Source of the DNA: Fidelibacterota bacterium | GTDB lineage: Bacteria > Pseudomonadota > Alphaproteobacteria > Rhodospirillales > Rhodospirillaceae | Length of the DNA stretch: 49,057 bases | Direction: 5' to 3' | Assembly: GCA_947472795.1 (NCBI GenBank) | Contig: CANJBL010000019.1 | Coordinates: 1 to 49,057 of the forward strand | Shown: piece after piece, positions 1 through 8,800 of the stretch | Layout of the letters: every line of letters starts with the position of its first letter | Numbering within the stretch: the first letter of the stretch is position 1 | Translations under genes and position numbers: made by a program | Notes under the pieces: generated by a model | Seen by the model: only the letters and a program-made list of their open reading frames with translations | What the model was told of the DNA's origin: nothing | The model's database searches: none

Positions 1-149
1 GCAGGAACGACACCGCATCAAACGGAAAACCATCGAACATCGTCGCTTGCTTCACCGCAAGCTCGCCGCCTAAGATCGATCAACCATATGAGGCTAACAC
101 TCCGCTAAATCACGCCCGCATCTGTCCCAAATGATCTGACGACGCACAC
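1..149 (+). mobile_element. End of an insertion sequence (left copy)
   Basis: The first 149 bases are an exact reverse complement of the last 149 bases of the window (48909-49057); identity stops abruptly at base 150. The segment holds the final codons of a transposase followed by about 75 bases of non-coding IS end. The outermost bases, read inward on the opposite strand, begin GTGTGCGTCGTCAGATC. This is one end of a multi-copy IS, and the window starts inside the element. The rest of the element is outside the window, so the family cannot be settled. The coding tail resembles transposases with an integrase (rve) core of the IS3/IS481 type. Confidence 0.8.
2..73 (+). CDS. Transposase, C-terminal fragment (partial)
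   Basis: An open frame enters from the left edge and ends at TAA 71-73. The readable tail is QERHRIKRKTIEHRRLLHRK followed by LAA and stop. Tails of the type ERxRIKRKTIxxRRLxHRxLAA close many IS3/IS481-like integrase-core transposases, which is the basis of the call. The catalytic DDE residues lie outside the window. An identical copy occurs on the minus strand at the right edge. Confidence 0.6.
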   Translation, partial: QERHRIKRKTIEHRRLLHRKLAA

Positions 150-246
150 AACTATCGCGCCCATCCATGGTCGCGTGGCGACCTACGCCGACTTGCGTCG
201 CGAGATCGGCCTACCCCCGCCGGCTCCGCCGGCAAAGAAGCGGTAG
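150..246 (+). pseudogene. 3' remnant of a gene cut by the IS
   Basis: Directly after the IS end an open frame reads TIAPIHGRVATYADLRREIG, then LPPPAPPAKKR and a TAG stop at 244-246. A strong hairpin terminator follows 25 bases later. A short frame with a Pro/Ala/Lys-rich tail, beginning exactly at the IS boundary and ending just before a terminator, is what the 3' end of an IS-interrupted gene looks like. The family is not recognised from these 32 residues. The 5' part is not in the window. Confidence 0.4.
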
Positions 247-270
247 AAGCCGACACTATCTTCTTCAAAA

Positions 271-305
271 CGCCCCGGCCCCTATGGACCGGGGCGTTTC
301 TCTTT
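271..305. terminator. Rho-independent terminator
   Basis: Inverted repeat CGCCCCGG (271-278) / CCGGGGCG (289-296) with two further inner pairs and a short loop, followed by TTTCTCTTTCT. On the other strand it is followed by TTTTG, so it may work in both directions. It closes the truncated gene ending at 246. Confidence 0.75.
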
Positions 306-447
306 CTGTAAGAAACTCTGACGACAACGGCAAGAGTGTCAAAGACTGCGACACGTTTTTCCGATATTCCTCAGGCAAACAGCCACTCAGTACGCGGCAC
401 AGTGATTGCAAGGAATTTCCCATCAGCCTTGTGTGAGGGAGAACTCC

Positions 448-633
448 ATGCGCTGTATCATTGCTATCACGATGTTTATTGCTGCCCCTGTCCTGGTTTC
501 CATGTTGAGCACGTCCGTAACCTTGGAGCGTTCCGACGTGGATGTTGCCGGCGTTGCCGCGCCGCAGAGCAGTCTTGCGCGTTTTGCCGGTTTCGCACGC
601 GTTCCCGCCGGCTCGAACGCCGAGGAACAATAA
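448..633 (+). CDS. Small exported or membrane-anchored protein, 61 aa, unknown
   Basis: The ATG at 448 is preceded by GAGGGAGAACTCC, a good ribosome binding site. An earlier ATG at 406 has none. Residues 1-21 are hydrophobic (MRCIIAITMFIAAPVLVSML) and suit a signal peptide or single membrane anchor. The rest is a short Ala/Ser-rich, weakly charged tail ending in NAEEQ. The gene lies six bases before the GlsB-type gene, so the two are probably co-transcribed. No family is recognised. Confidence 0.5.
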   Translation: MRCIIAITMFIAAPVLVSMLSTSVTLERSDVDVAGVAAPQSSLARFAGFARVPAGSNAEEQ

Positions 634-639
634 CCTGTC

Positions 640-894
640 ATGTCCCTAATCAGCGTAATCGTCATTGGTTTCTTGGTTGGTCTTGTGGCCCGCCTGCTTA
701 TGCCGGGCCATGATCCCGCCGGTTTCCTATTGACGGTCGCGCTGGGGATAGGCGGCGCGCTTGTGATGAGCTATCTCGGACAGGCTGTGGGTCTATATGC
801 CACCGGCGAGCCCGCGAGCTTTCTGGGCGCTGTGCTGGGCGCGGTCATCATCTTGGCGTTGGGACGTATCGTCGGCCGTAGACGGCACGCCTAA
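640..894 (+). CDS. GlsB/YeaQ/YmgE-family membrane protein
   Basis: 84 residues with three hydrophobic segments, roughly 2-20, 28-48 and 60-78, rich in Gly. They carry the family's layout of IGFLVGLVARLLMPG near the start and FLGAVLGAVIILAL near the end. The length matches the transglycosylase-associated / GlsB stress-response family (about 80-90 aa), small inner-membrane proteins often induced by stress and of unclear biochemical role. The start ATG follows an AACAATAACCTGTC leader and the gene directly follows the small exported protein. It converges on the DUF2807 gene, whose stop is five bases away. Confidence 0.8.
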   Translation: MSLISVIVIGFLVGLVARLLMPGHDPAGFLLTVALGIGGALVMSYLGQAVGLYATGEPASFLGAVLGAVIILALGRIVGRRRHA

Positions 895-898
895 CCAG

Positions 899-1747
899 CT
901 AACTCCGGTCGCCGGCAGGTGATTGGATCAAGCGTCCCGATCCCATGACCTTCGTAGAGAGTCGCGTGGGATGCGTGAGAAGCCGAACGTCGCCCGACCC
1001 CATGATCTTAATATCCGCCTCTTCGGTAGGAGCGGCTTCGGCATTGCCGCTGCCGGCTACTTTGACCTCTAGGCTCTTTATGGCCAAGGCGCCAAGGTCC
1101 GCGTCGCCAGACCCGGCGATGGAGATTGTGGCTTTGTCGGCCGATCCCTGAGCTTTGAGCGACCCACTGCCCGCAACTTTCACTTCAAAAGTCTTTGCGG
1201 TGAACTCCGTCACAAAGGCCTCGCCGGAGCCGGCGATTGAAACCTCCATGCGATCTGCCTGTCCCTGGGCGCGGAGTGTGCCGCTGCCGGCGATGCGCAA
1301 GGTCAAGTCCGGCTGATTAATATTCTCCATCACGACATTGCCCGAGCCGAGGAGAGAAACCTGCTGAAAGGTTCGGCCGGGAAGCACGATCTCAAGATCT
1401 GAATGCTTTCGGCCAAGCCTGCAATCTATTGAGATGCGACCGTCGTGCACCGTCACATGGGCCAACAAGGCAGGATCTCCGCGCGCGATGACCTCCTCGC
1501 CCTCGCCGCCGCGGTAGCGGACTGAAGCCGGTATAGCAATGTCCACTTTATCCGCACCATCCCAGTTCCATCGGCGTTCACTGGCCACCACCCCGCCGGG
1601 ATTTTGCGGTTCGCAAGCCGGATGATTGGAATTGAGGTTTTCCAATACATCAAGCAGATCGCCAGCTTGCGTCGCCGCAACTACGGCAAACGATGCAATG
1701 CCAACGCAGATGCCGCCGAACGCGATAAGTCCTAATTGCTTTCTCAT
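899..1747 (-). CDS. Exported DUF2807 (GIN domain) protein
   Basis: 282 residues. Residues 1-28 form a signal peptide or membrane anchor (MRKQLGLIAFGGICVGIASF). From about residue 130 the chain shows repeated GSG motifs (GSGNVV, AGSGTLRAQG, AGSGEAFV, GSGSLKAQG, AGSGDADLG, MGSGDVRLL), the mark of the putative head GIN domain (DUF2807), a right-handed beta-solenoid exposed to periplasm or surface. It is the last gene of the padR - DUF1700 - DUF2807 operon, 15 bases after the DUF1700 gene. This operon type is widespread and thought to work in envelope stress or homeostasis. No enzymatic residues are apparent. Confidence 0.85.
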   Translation of the reverse strand: MRKQLGLIAFGGICVGIASFAVVAATQAGDLLDVLENLNSNHPACEPQNPGGVVASERRWNWDGADKVDIAIPASVRYRGGEGEEVIARGDPALLAHVTVHDGRISIDCRLGRKHSDLEIVLPGRTFQQVSLLGSGNVVMENINQPDLTLRIAGSGTLRAQGQADRMEVSIAGSGEAFVTEFTAKTFEVKVAGSGSLKAQGSADKATISIAGSGDADLGALAIKSLEVKVAGSGNAEAAPTEEADIKIMGSGDVRLLTHPTRLSTKVMGSGRLIQSPAGDRS

Positions 1748-1762
1748 GTCTTCCTCCGCTTT

Positions 1763-2332
1763 CTATACGGCTTCGCTGGCCCGGTTGATCAAGGTGAAAT
1801 GCAGCCTCACGAAATGACTGAGCGCTTTCACGACAACGCCCATGATGAGAAATAACAGTGCTCCACCCCCGACGCCGAAGCCGAGGAAGCCAATGCCCAA
1901 CAGGATGTGGATGAGCCAGCCTCCGATATGCGCGCTTCCCGGCATCAGGCCGATGAGGATCGCAACGCCGGCGACACACAGCGCGCCCACCACGACGATG
2001 GAAATGAAGGCAAACAACAATAGCGCGCCCAGTACCGGCAGCAGGAACACGAAGTCGACCGCGACAAGAGCAAGCAAACCAAACAGCAAACCAAGGAAGT
2101 TTGCCGGTGTACGTGCGAGTTCCCACTTCCGAAAGCCGGCTTCGGCGCGTAGTTCGCGCGCGAGGCGCATGGGATCGCCGAGAGCGGCCGCGATCTCTTC
2201 TTCGGTGCGTCCAGATGCGATGCCGTCTGCGAAATGGGTGGCGTAGTCGGCGATCACATCTTCGATCTCGGCCGCGGGCACACCCGCAAGACGGCGACGC
2301 AACGTATTCAGGAATTCGTTCTTGGTCATCAT
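1763..2332 (-). CDS. DUF1700 / HAAS-domain membrane protein
   Basis: 189 residues. Residues 1-75 form a soluble alpha-helical domain beginning MTKNEFLNTLRRRLAGVP with an IEDVIADYATHFADGIASG stretch, typical of the HAAS/DUF1700 domain that partners PadR regulators. Residues about 80-180 contain four hydrophobic segments. The start ATG overlaps the stop of padR by four bases (ATGA), indicating translational coupling. In characterised systems of this kind HAAS proteins are linked to PadR-controlled envelope functions; the exact role here is unknown. Confidence 0.8.
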   Translation of the reverse strand: MMTKNEFLNTLRRRLAGVPAAEIEDVIADYATHFADGIASGRTEEEIAAALGDPMRLARELRAEAGFRKWELARTPANFLGLLFGLLALVAVDFVFLLPVLGALLLFAFISIVVVGALCVAGVAILIGLMPGSAHIGGWLIHILLGIGFLGFGVGGGALLFLIMGVVVKALSHFVRLHFTLINRASEAV

Positions 2333-2700
2333 TCGGCTCCTGCCGCATTAGCGACGACATTGGGAAATTTGGAGGCTTTGAACTCGTCAAGAATCTTGGA
2401 GACACCTTCGGAGAAGGCGATCCATTCGGCGGTCTGGGCCATTAGCGCCGCCCGGCCACTCTTCGTGAGTTGGTAGTATTTGCGTGGCGGCCCGCTGGAG
2501 GATTCCTCCAAATAGGTCTTCACCAGGCCGTCAGCCTGCATGCGGCGCATGAGGGGGTAGATCGTGCCTTCGCCCATGCCGATGTCCTCGGCGAGGCGGC
2601 TAGCGATGTCGTAAGCATAGCCATCAGCGCGGGATAAAAGTGCCATCACGCACATCTCCAGAACACCTTTGCGCAATTGAACTTGTACCGAATCCGCCAC
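2329..2700 (-). CDS. PadR-family transcriptional regulator
   Basis: 123 residues with a winged-helix DNA-binding domain over residues 5-80. It includes the family hallmark LRKGVLEMCVMALLS, then GYAYDIASRLAE, GEGTIYPLMRRMQADGLV and PPRKYYQLTKSGR. The C-terminal helix (about 85-115) would serve in dimerisation. It is the first gene of a three-gene operon, and a 19 bp palindrome lies 30 bases upstream of its start, so autoregulation is likely. The length is that of the short PadR-s1 subgroup. Confidence 0.9.
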   Translation of the reverse strand: MADSVQVQLRKGVLEMCVMALLSRADGYAYDIASRLAEDIGMGEGTIYPLMRRMQADGLVKTYLEESSSGPPRKYYQLTKSGRAALMAQTAEWIAFSEGVSKILDEFKASKFPNVVANAAGAE

Positions 2701-2729
2701 ACATCACTCCACTAGGGCATATTGCATGA

Positions 2730-2748
2730 TACCTTGTTATGCAAGGTA
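2730..2748. promoter_or_regulatory. Candidate PadR operator palindrome
   Basis: TACCTTGTTATGCAAGGTA is a perfect 7-5-7 inverted repeat (TACCTTG/CAAGGTA) lying 30-48 bases upstream of the padR start codon, where a repressor would cover the promoter. PadR proteins bind dyad-symmetric AT-rich sites. Assignment to this PadR rests on position and symmetry only. Confidence 0.5.
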
Positions 2749-2798
2749 GTGGAAGCGGCCCGGTGAGTCCAGGGCCAAATTTCAAAAAAGGGGAAATG

Positions 2799-2840
2799 AA
2801 AACGGCGGCCCAGCGTTCGCTGCGAGGCCGCCGTTTTTTT
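2799..2840. terminator. Rho-independent terminator
   Basis: AACGGCGGCC (2801-2810) pairs with GGCCGCCGTT (2826-2835), with a further small stem in the loop and runs of T (plus strand) or AAAA/TTTT (minus strand) at both flanks. It lies 18 bases beyond the stop of the SGNH-like gene on the minus strand and probably terminates it. Confidence 0.8.
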
Positions 2841-2857
2841 GCCGTCTCGAGGACGGG

Positions 2858-3751
2858 CTATTTCATGGCAATGCTGACGCCATGGGCCATGAGTTCGTCA
2901 TGGGCCACTTGCTGCAAAGCCACGCGCAGTGTCGGCGAAATCTCGAGGTCTTCTGCGCAAGGTTCCTTGTTGCCGAGCACGAGCGGATCTTTGCCCGTGA
3001 CAGCACCGAAGATCATGAGCGCTTCGAGATACAGACCGGACGGGCTGGCGTGATAGTTGTCCCAGGTCCAGAGGTTGGTCTGGTTGGCAGAGATACCATC
3101 ATAAGGATTGGTGTCCGCGATGTTGGTTTTCATAGCGCGGTTGAAGGCAAGGCCTACCGTGACGATGCCGTTCACGCTTTTGCCGGCTTCCTTAGCGGCG
3201 GCCTGGTAGGCCTTGTCCACATCGATGCCCATTTGCTCAATGGGTTTGCCGTGCCAGGGTCTGCCTTCCGGGTAGGTCTGGTCAGCCCGGCTCCAGGTAG
3301 CATCGAGATAGATCTTGGCGCTGGGGCTTTTGGCGCGCATCGCATCGCCAAGCATTTTTGTGTATTTGATCAGCAATGCCGGATTGCCCGGGTTTTTCTC
3401 ATCCAGCGTGCTGTAGCCCTGCAGGATGATGTCGTCATAGGACTTCGCTGTGATGACACTGAGTTTCTCGTTGTAGTGATAGTCGAAGCCCTTGCCACCG
3501 ACGGTTTCCATGGAGACGTCGTAGTCCAGGCCTACCTGCTTGGTGAAAGATTTGAACAGCGCCGGCACACCGCCAATATTGGTGCCGTTGAGATCCGTGA
3601 CTGTGTCTGGCTTGTAGTGCATCACCGCCGTATGCGACGCAAACAGGAAGCTGTTTCCGACGAAGATAATGGTGCGGGCCGAAGCGGCCGTCGCGCTCAT
3701 GCCGAGAGCCAGCGCGGCGAGGCCAAGGCTGGTAGCAAGTTTGCGTTTCAT
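2858..3751 (-). CDS. Exported SGNH-like hydrolase
   Basis: 297 residues. The ATG at 3751 is preceded by AAAGGGAGGGACTTAT, which decides the start over the one at 3817. Residues 1-25 are a signal peptide (MKRKLATSLGLAALALGM, ending ASA). The mature protein opens with TIIFVGNSFLF, the block I Ser region of SGNH-type hydrolases in its GNS form. It ends with DNYHASPSGLYLEAL, the block V Asp/His region. Internal GGKGFDYHYN and DDIILQGYS could supply the Gly and Asn positions. The protein is likely an exported esterase or carbohydrate-active hydrolase; the substrate is not readable. It stands alone, with a terminator after it. Confidence 0.7.
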   Translation of the reverse strand: MKRKLATSLGLAALALGMSATAASARTIIFVGNSFLFASHTAVMHYKPDTVTDLNGTNIGGVPALFKSFTKQVGLDYDVSMETVGGKGFDYHYNEKLSVITAKSYDDIILQGYSTLDEKNPGNPALLIKYTKMLGDAMRAKSPSAKIYLDATWSRADQTYPEGRPWHGKPIEQMGIDVDKAYQAAAKEAGKSVNGIVTVGLAFNRAMKTNIADTNPYDGISANQTNLWTWDNYHASPSGLYLEALMIFGAVTGKDPLVLGNKEPCAEDLEISPTLRVALQQVAHDELMAHGVSIAMK

Positions 3752-3976
3752 ATAAGTCCCTCCCTTTGAAATGGCGGTCGCGGCACGCCGGGATGTACCG
3801 TGACCTGGCAAAATCATATGTCGCCTGCCGGTTGATGTCCCTCTCGGAAGTTATTTTGCAGTGCAGCAATTCTGACACTGTCACGGCAGTAACACATATC
3901 TAACCTCACACACGGGCTACCCCATTGGCTCTGCCACGCGTATGCTAAGCCTATGTTCAGCCTGGGGAGATTTTCT

Positions 3977-4576
3977 ATGAAGTCATTCGCGCGCGTATTG
4001 CTTGCTGGGTCTATCGTCGCTTTGGGTTTCACTGCACCGGTTTGGGCAACCCCCGCCGATGATGCCCGCGCGGGCTATGAAGCAGATCAGAAGGGCGATT
4101 ATGCCACCGCCATGAAGCTCTATCAGACTGCGGCCGCAGGCGGCGACGCTTATGCCATGTTCAACATCGGAGCCATCTACTTCGACGGCAAAGGTGTGGA
4201 ACGCAGCTACATCCTGGCCATGAAGTGGTACAAGCAGGCCGCTGAAAAGGGCTATGCCGCCGCGCAAGCTGTCATGGGCTCCATGTACGAACAGGGCCAA
4301 GGCGTAAAGCGCGATATGGCTGAAGCTTCTAAATGGTACACAATGGCCGCTAACCAGGGCGTGTTGCAGTCGCAGAATGCCCTCGGTGTGATTTATATGA
4401 CGGGTGACGGAGCCAAGATGCAGCCAAATCTGGAGCAGGCTTATTACTGGTTCAGCATTGCCGCCAAGCAGGATGCCTCGGCCACGGCGCGTGCAGGGCG
4501 CGTAAAGGGCAAGCTGCAGCCGGCCCAGCTCGCAGACCTCGATAAGAAGGTCGCGGCCTTCAAGCCGAAGACCTGA
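3977..4576 (+). CDS. Exported Sel1-repeat protein
   Basis: 199 residues. The ATG at 3977 is preceded by CTGGGGAGATTTTCT and is chosen over the upstream ATG at 3953. Residues 1-24 are a signal peptide (MKSFARVLLAGSIVALGF, cleavage after VWA). The remainder is built of about four Sel1-like/TPR repeats: AGYEADQKGDYATAMKLYQT, AMFNIGAIYFDGKGVERSY, AQAVMGSMYEQGQGVKRDM, SQNALGVIYMTGDG. Such repeats form alpha-solenoids for protein binding, here in the periplasm. No enzymatic domain is present. A shared terminator separates it from the convergent cytochrome gene. Confidence 0.85.
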   Translation: MKSFARVLLAGSIVALGFTAPVWATPADDARAGYEADQKGDYATAMKLYQTAAAGGDAYAMFNIGAIYFDGKGVERSYILAMKWYKQAAEKGYAAAQAVMGSMYEQGQGVKRDMAEASKWYTMAANQGVLQSQNALGVIYMTGDGAKMQPNLEQAYYWFSIAAKQDASATARAGRVKGKLQPAQLADLDKKVAAFKPKT

Positions 4577-4597
4577 TCGACTTCAAAATAAAAAACA

Positions 4598-4634
4598 AAG
4601 AGCCGCGCGGCGAAAGCCCCGCGGCTCTTTTTTT
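4598..4634. terminator. Bidirectional terminator
   Basis: AAAGAGCCGCG (4598-4608) pairs with CGCGGCTCTTT (4620-4630), loop CGGCGAAAGCC, followed by seven T's and preceded by an A-rich tract. It sits between the convergent Sel1 and cytochrome c genes, 14-22 bases from either stop, and serves both. Confidence 0.9.
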
Positions 4635-4647
4635 GCCTGCTGGCTGG

Positions 4648-5691
4648 TTACGGCTCCAGGGACGCCAAGTAAGCCGAGACATTAAGTATATCGTCAGAGG
4701 TGAGGTGTCCCACGACAGGCGCCATCAAAGGACTCCAGGCGCCAATACGGTTGCCCTTTTGCATGTCATAGAGCTGGCGACCGAGATAGCTGGGTGAACG
4801 GCCAGCGAGACGCGGCACGGGGCCCAACCCGCGCAGGTCCGCGCCGTGGCAGACGGTGCAGGCCGTCACCTTGCCATTACCGGTACGTGCAAGGGCTTCG
4901 CCCTTCTTCACGCTGCCCGCCGGCACGTAGGCGATAAAACCTGAGCGCGGATTGCGCCAGAGCTCGAAGTCCTCGACGCTGATGGGTGTTTCGATGATGC
5001 GATTACCAAGGGGTTCGCTGCCCGCCTTGTCACCTTCCAACGGCAGGAAGACGCCGCCCGCCTGACGTGTGAGCGGGACCGTCGTGCTTTCTTTCACCGT
5101 GATCCACTTGGTCGCAGGGATCTGCGCGAAGTATGTTGCGGCAGCCTTGATATCCTCATCGGTCATGGATTTTGCGAAACCAGCCATGAGCGCGGTGTTC
5201 GTTTTGCGTGGATCGGACGTGACGCGCAAACCATCGCGAAAATCGTGCAACTGCTGGACAATGTATTCGTACGTAAGGCCCGTGACGTTGGCGTTCTCAG
5301 GTCGCCCCTTTCCGTTGGGCATGTGGCAAAGCCCGCACGGATAGATGGGATTGGGTTGGGCGGACTCACGACCGTGGGCCACGATGTCGGGCATCGCTGG
5401 ATGATCTTCTGGGTACCAGTCCACAGGCGCGTAACGCTGGCCGGCTTCGGCCCGGGTGAAAGAGAACTTGGAACCCGGAAGCGTGTGCTTGGTCGTATTG
5501 TCAAGCGCAGGTGTCGGCGCGGCAGCAGGAGCCGCAGATAGCGGCGATGCGGGCGGAGGTGTGACGTAACCCCACGCCCAAAGCGGCAGGGAAGTATCAG
5601 CCGCACTGTTTTTGTTGGCGGCACCAAAGGCCCCCGCGCAGGCCAACGCAACAACAGCAAATGCCGCGCCGGCTCCAAGCATTTTTTTCAT
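4648..5691 (-). CDS. Exported diheme cytochrome c
   Basis: 347 residues. The ATG at 5691 is preceded by GGGGAGGGGATCG, which excludes the longer frame running into the RND gene. Residues 1-24 are a signal peptide. Two c-type heme sites are visible: CGLCH (119-123) and CTVCH (278-282). Likely distal ligands are Met in the LMAGFAKSMTD and SPLMAPVVGHLTSDD segments. A Pro/Ala-rich linker (about 43-65) follows a PLWAWGYVTPP motif. The two halves resemble cytochrome c4/c553-type domains, so it should carry electrons in the periplasm. It is the last gene of the propeller/TolC/adaptor/RND operon, 118 bases after the pump, and a link between electron transfer and export is suggested only by position. 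Confidence 0.85.
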   Translation of the reverse strand: MKKMLGAGAAFAVVALACAGAFGAANKNSAADTSLPLWAWGYVTPPPASPLSAAPAAAPTPALDNTTKHTLPGSKFSFTRAEAGQRYAPVDWYPEDHPAMPDIVAHGRESAQPNPIYPCGLCHMPNGKGRPENANVTGLTYEYIVQQLHDFRDGLRVTSDPRKTNTALMAGFAKSMTDEDIKAAATYFAQIPATKWITVKESTTVPLTRQAGGVFLPLEGDKAGSEPLGNRIIETPISVEDFELWRNPRSGFIAYVPAGSVKKGEALARTGNGKVTACTVCHGADLRGLGPVPRLAGRSPSYLGRQLYDMQKGNRIGAWSPLMAPVVGHLTSDDILNVSAYLASLEP

Positions 5692-5809
5692 CGATCCCCT
5701 CCCCACTATGCCAACCTGCCTCCCGGTGCGATCGGCTGGAAAAGAGTACTCCAGCCAAGGGGCTACGGAGAAGAGCCGTTGGCAGAACGGAAAAGGCTTA
5801 AAACGGATT

Positions 5810-8800
5810 TTAAACGGCCTGGCCAGCCATGGACTCGTGCCTGTGGTGAGGCGTAGCCGCGCGCGGGTAGCTGTAACGCTTGGCGAGCGCCGGCAATACC
5901 AGGAGATTGAGGCCGGTCGAGGTGAGCAATCCGCCCAGCACGCTAACCGCCATGGGCCCCTGGATTTCCTGACCCGGCGAGCCAAGCCCGAAAGCCAGCG
6001 GCGCGAGCCCTAGGGCTGTAACCGCTGCGGTCATAAGGATCGGCACGAGGCGTTCGGATGCGCCACGCGCGATCGTGGCATCGTTCCACTCTTCACCCTC
6101 GTTCTCGACGAGGTGTTCATAGTGAGCCAGGAGCAGGATCGCGTTGCGCGCGCCAATGCCGAATACGGTGGCGAGACCCACCAGCGTGCCCAACGAGAGC
6201 CCGAGAGCGGTGATCCCGATAATTAGGATGCTCCCGATGAGGCTGAACGGCAGATTGATCAGGACGAGCCAGGGATGACTGCGCCGACTGAAACACAGGA
6301 AAAGCGTCATGACGATAAGTACAACTGCGAGCGAGGTATAGAGCGCAAGCTCGATCACGCCCGCTGCCCCAGCCTCGGCTTGGCCAACAAAAATCCAGCG
6401 CACGCCGGATGTTGCCGGCACCGCGGCGGCGACTTTGGCTTTCGCTTCGGCAGCGACCGAACGCAGATCACGGCCCTTGACGTTGAACGTGACCGAAACG
6501 CGACGCTGACCTTCCTCGTGATGAATCGTGAAACGTCCCTGAGCGGGCCCAATGCGCGCGATTTCACGCAACGGCACGGGTCCGAAAGGGCTGCCTATCA
6601 TCAGCGCGCCGATCTGTTCAATACGGTGGCGCAGATGATCTGGGAGGATGAGCACAACATCGATCTTGCGCGTCCCGGCATAGGTCTGCCCAACGGGTGC
6701 ACCGGCGTAGGCGGCGTGCACGGTTTCCAGCACGTCCTGGGCCTTCAGGCCATGCAGTGCCAGCGCCTCGGCATCAAGCGCGATGGTCATGGCGGGCGTT
6801 TGGGCATCGTGCTGGACCTGAAGGTCAACGACTCCTTCGACCTTGCCAAGAACCTCACCGATGCTGGTCGCAGCCTTGTCGAGTTCATCAAGATTGTCGC
6901 CGAAGATATTAACCACCTCTGCCGAGGTTTCACCGGTAAGACTTTCGCTGATACGATCACCGAGGAACGTCACGACTTCCACGTTAATGCCGGGATAGCC
7001 TGCGAGAACCGCACGCAACTGTTCCTGCACTTGCGCCTCGTCAACACCGGAATCATGCTTTAGCTCAACATGGAATTCGCTGCGTTCCGTACCAAAAACA
7101 TCCTCGCCGCCTTCGGAGCGGCCTAGCTGCTGCTCGACCGTAGCCACCGCGGGGATAGCCATGAGCTCCTTGCTAATCCGTAAGCCCAGGGATTCCATTT
7201 CCTCCAGTGACGTTCCCGGCACGGCACTATTGACCTGGATAACGAAACTGCCCTCGCGGAAATCGGGCATGAATTGTCCCTTGAGGAAGAACGTCGAGAC
7301 CAGTGCAGCAAGGAACACCAGTGCCAAGCCGCTCATCACCAGGCGCAGATGGCGATCGACGACAACGATAGTGCGGTTCTGGATATCCTTGAGCTTGATG
7401 ATCCAACCCGGCTCACTGTGGACAGCGTCAGCGTTTGGATTGAGCAGCAGAGCCGAGAGCGCGGGCGTGACCGTCAACGCGACTACGAGCGAAGCCACCA
7501 CTGCAAGCATGAAGGCGATGGCAAGAGGACCGACAAACTTACCCTGCACACCTGATGTCAAGAGCACGGGCAGAAAGGCCACTAGCACGACGAACGTTGC
7601 ATAGAACACCGGCCCTCGGATTTCGGTGGTGGCATCTCGGATAATGTCGAGGCGCGGTACCGGCGTGTTGCTTTCGGCATTCTGGCGCAGACGGCGGAGG
7701 ATATTCTCGATGCCAATGATAGCGTCGTCCACCAGCACGCCCAACGCCACAGCAAACCCACCCAAGGTCATAGTATTCAGGGTCTGACCCATGCGCCCCA
7801 TCACTACCACCGCGGCAACGAGGGAGAGCGGAATAGCCAGGAAGGAAATCAACGCCGAGCGCCAGTTGCGCATGAAGGCAAAGAGCACGACGAGAATCAG
7901 CACAGCCGCAATGATCAGGGACTTCTGGATATCGCCCAACGCCCGTTCGATGAAATTGGCGGGACGATGCAGCGTAGGATAGACCTCGATGCTTTGGCTC
8001 TTGAGCTGCGGGATGAGAGTGTTCAGTTCGTCTTCCACCGCATGGGTGGTTTCAAGAGTATTGGCGCCGAACTGACTCGACATCGACAGCAGCACGCCGG
8101 GCTTGCCCTGAATGAGAGCGTCTCCGACTTTCAAAGAGGGTGCTTCAGTGACTTTGGCGACATCGCGCAAAAGGATGGGCACATTCTGGCGCACAGCGAT
8201 GACGGCATTGGCGATGACCGCCGGATCGGGGGCGGGGGTGGGCATCTCGATAAGCACGCGCTGGGCTTTGGCATCGATGAACCCCGCACCGCGCAAAGCC
8301 AGCGCCGCGCGTGCCGCGTCGCCCAAGTCGGTCAGGGTGAAGCCGTAGGCGGCAAGTTTATCGGGATCGGGTTGGATCTGGATTTCGCGCGTCGCCCCGC
8401 CATAAACGGTGACGCGTGCGACACCCGGCACCGCAAGCAGCTGCGGCTTCAAGATCCACTGGGCAAGATCACGCAAGGCATAGGGATCAAGATTATCCGA
8501 GACCAGGCCGATCTTGAGCAAGTCCATGGTGCTGGAAACCAGCGGCGAGAGTGTCGGCGTGCCGACACCGGCGGGCAGAGTAATGGCGATCTCGGCAACA
8601 CGCTCGGAGATTCCCTGGCGCGCCTGATAGGGATCGGCATTGTCCGCGAAGTTGAGCGAGACCAAAGAAATTCCGGGGCTCGATTCCGACCGCATGGACG
8701 CCAGCGCCGGCGCGCCATTGACGGCCGCCTCGATGGGCCGAGTAACAAGCTGTTCCACCTGTTCTGGCGACAAGCCCGGCGCTTCGGTCTGAATCTCCAC

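Noticed and set aside
5810-5985. N-terminal extension of the cytochrome c frame into the RND gene
   Set aside because: The extension reads antisense-free but has no ribosome binding site; the ATG at 5691 has a strong one and begins a signal peptide.
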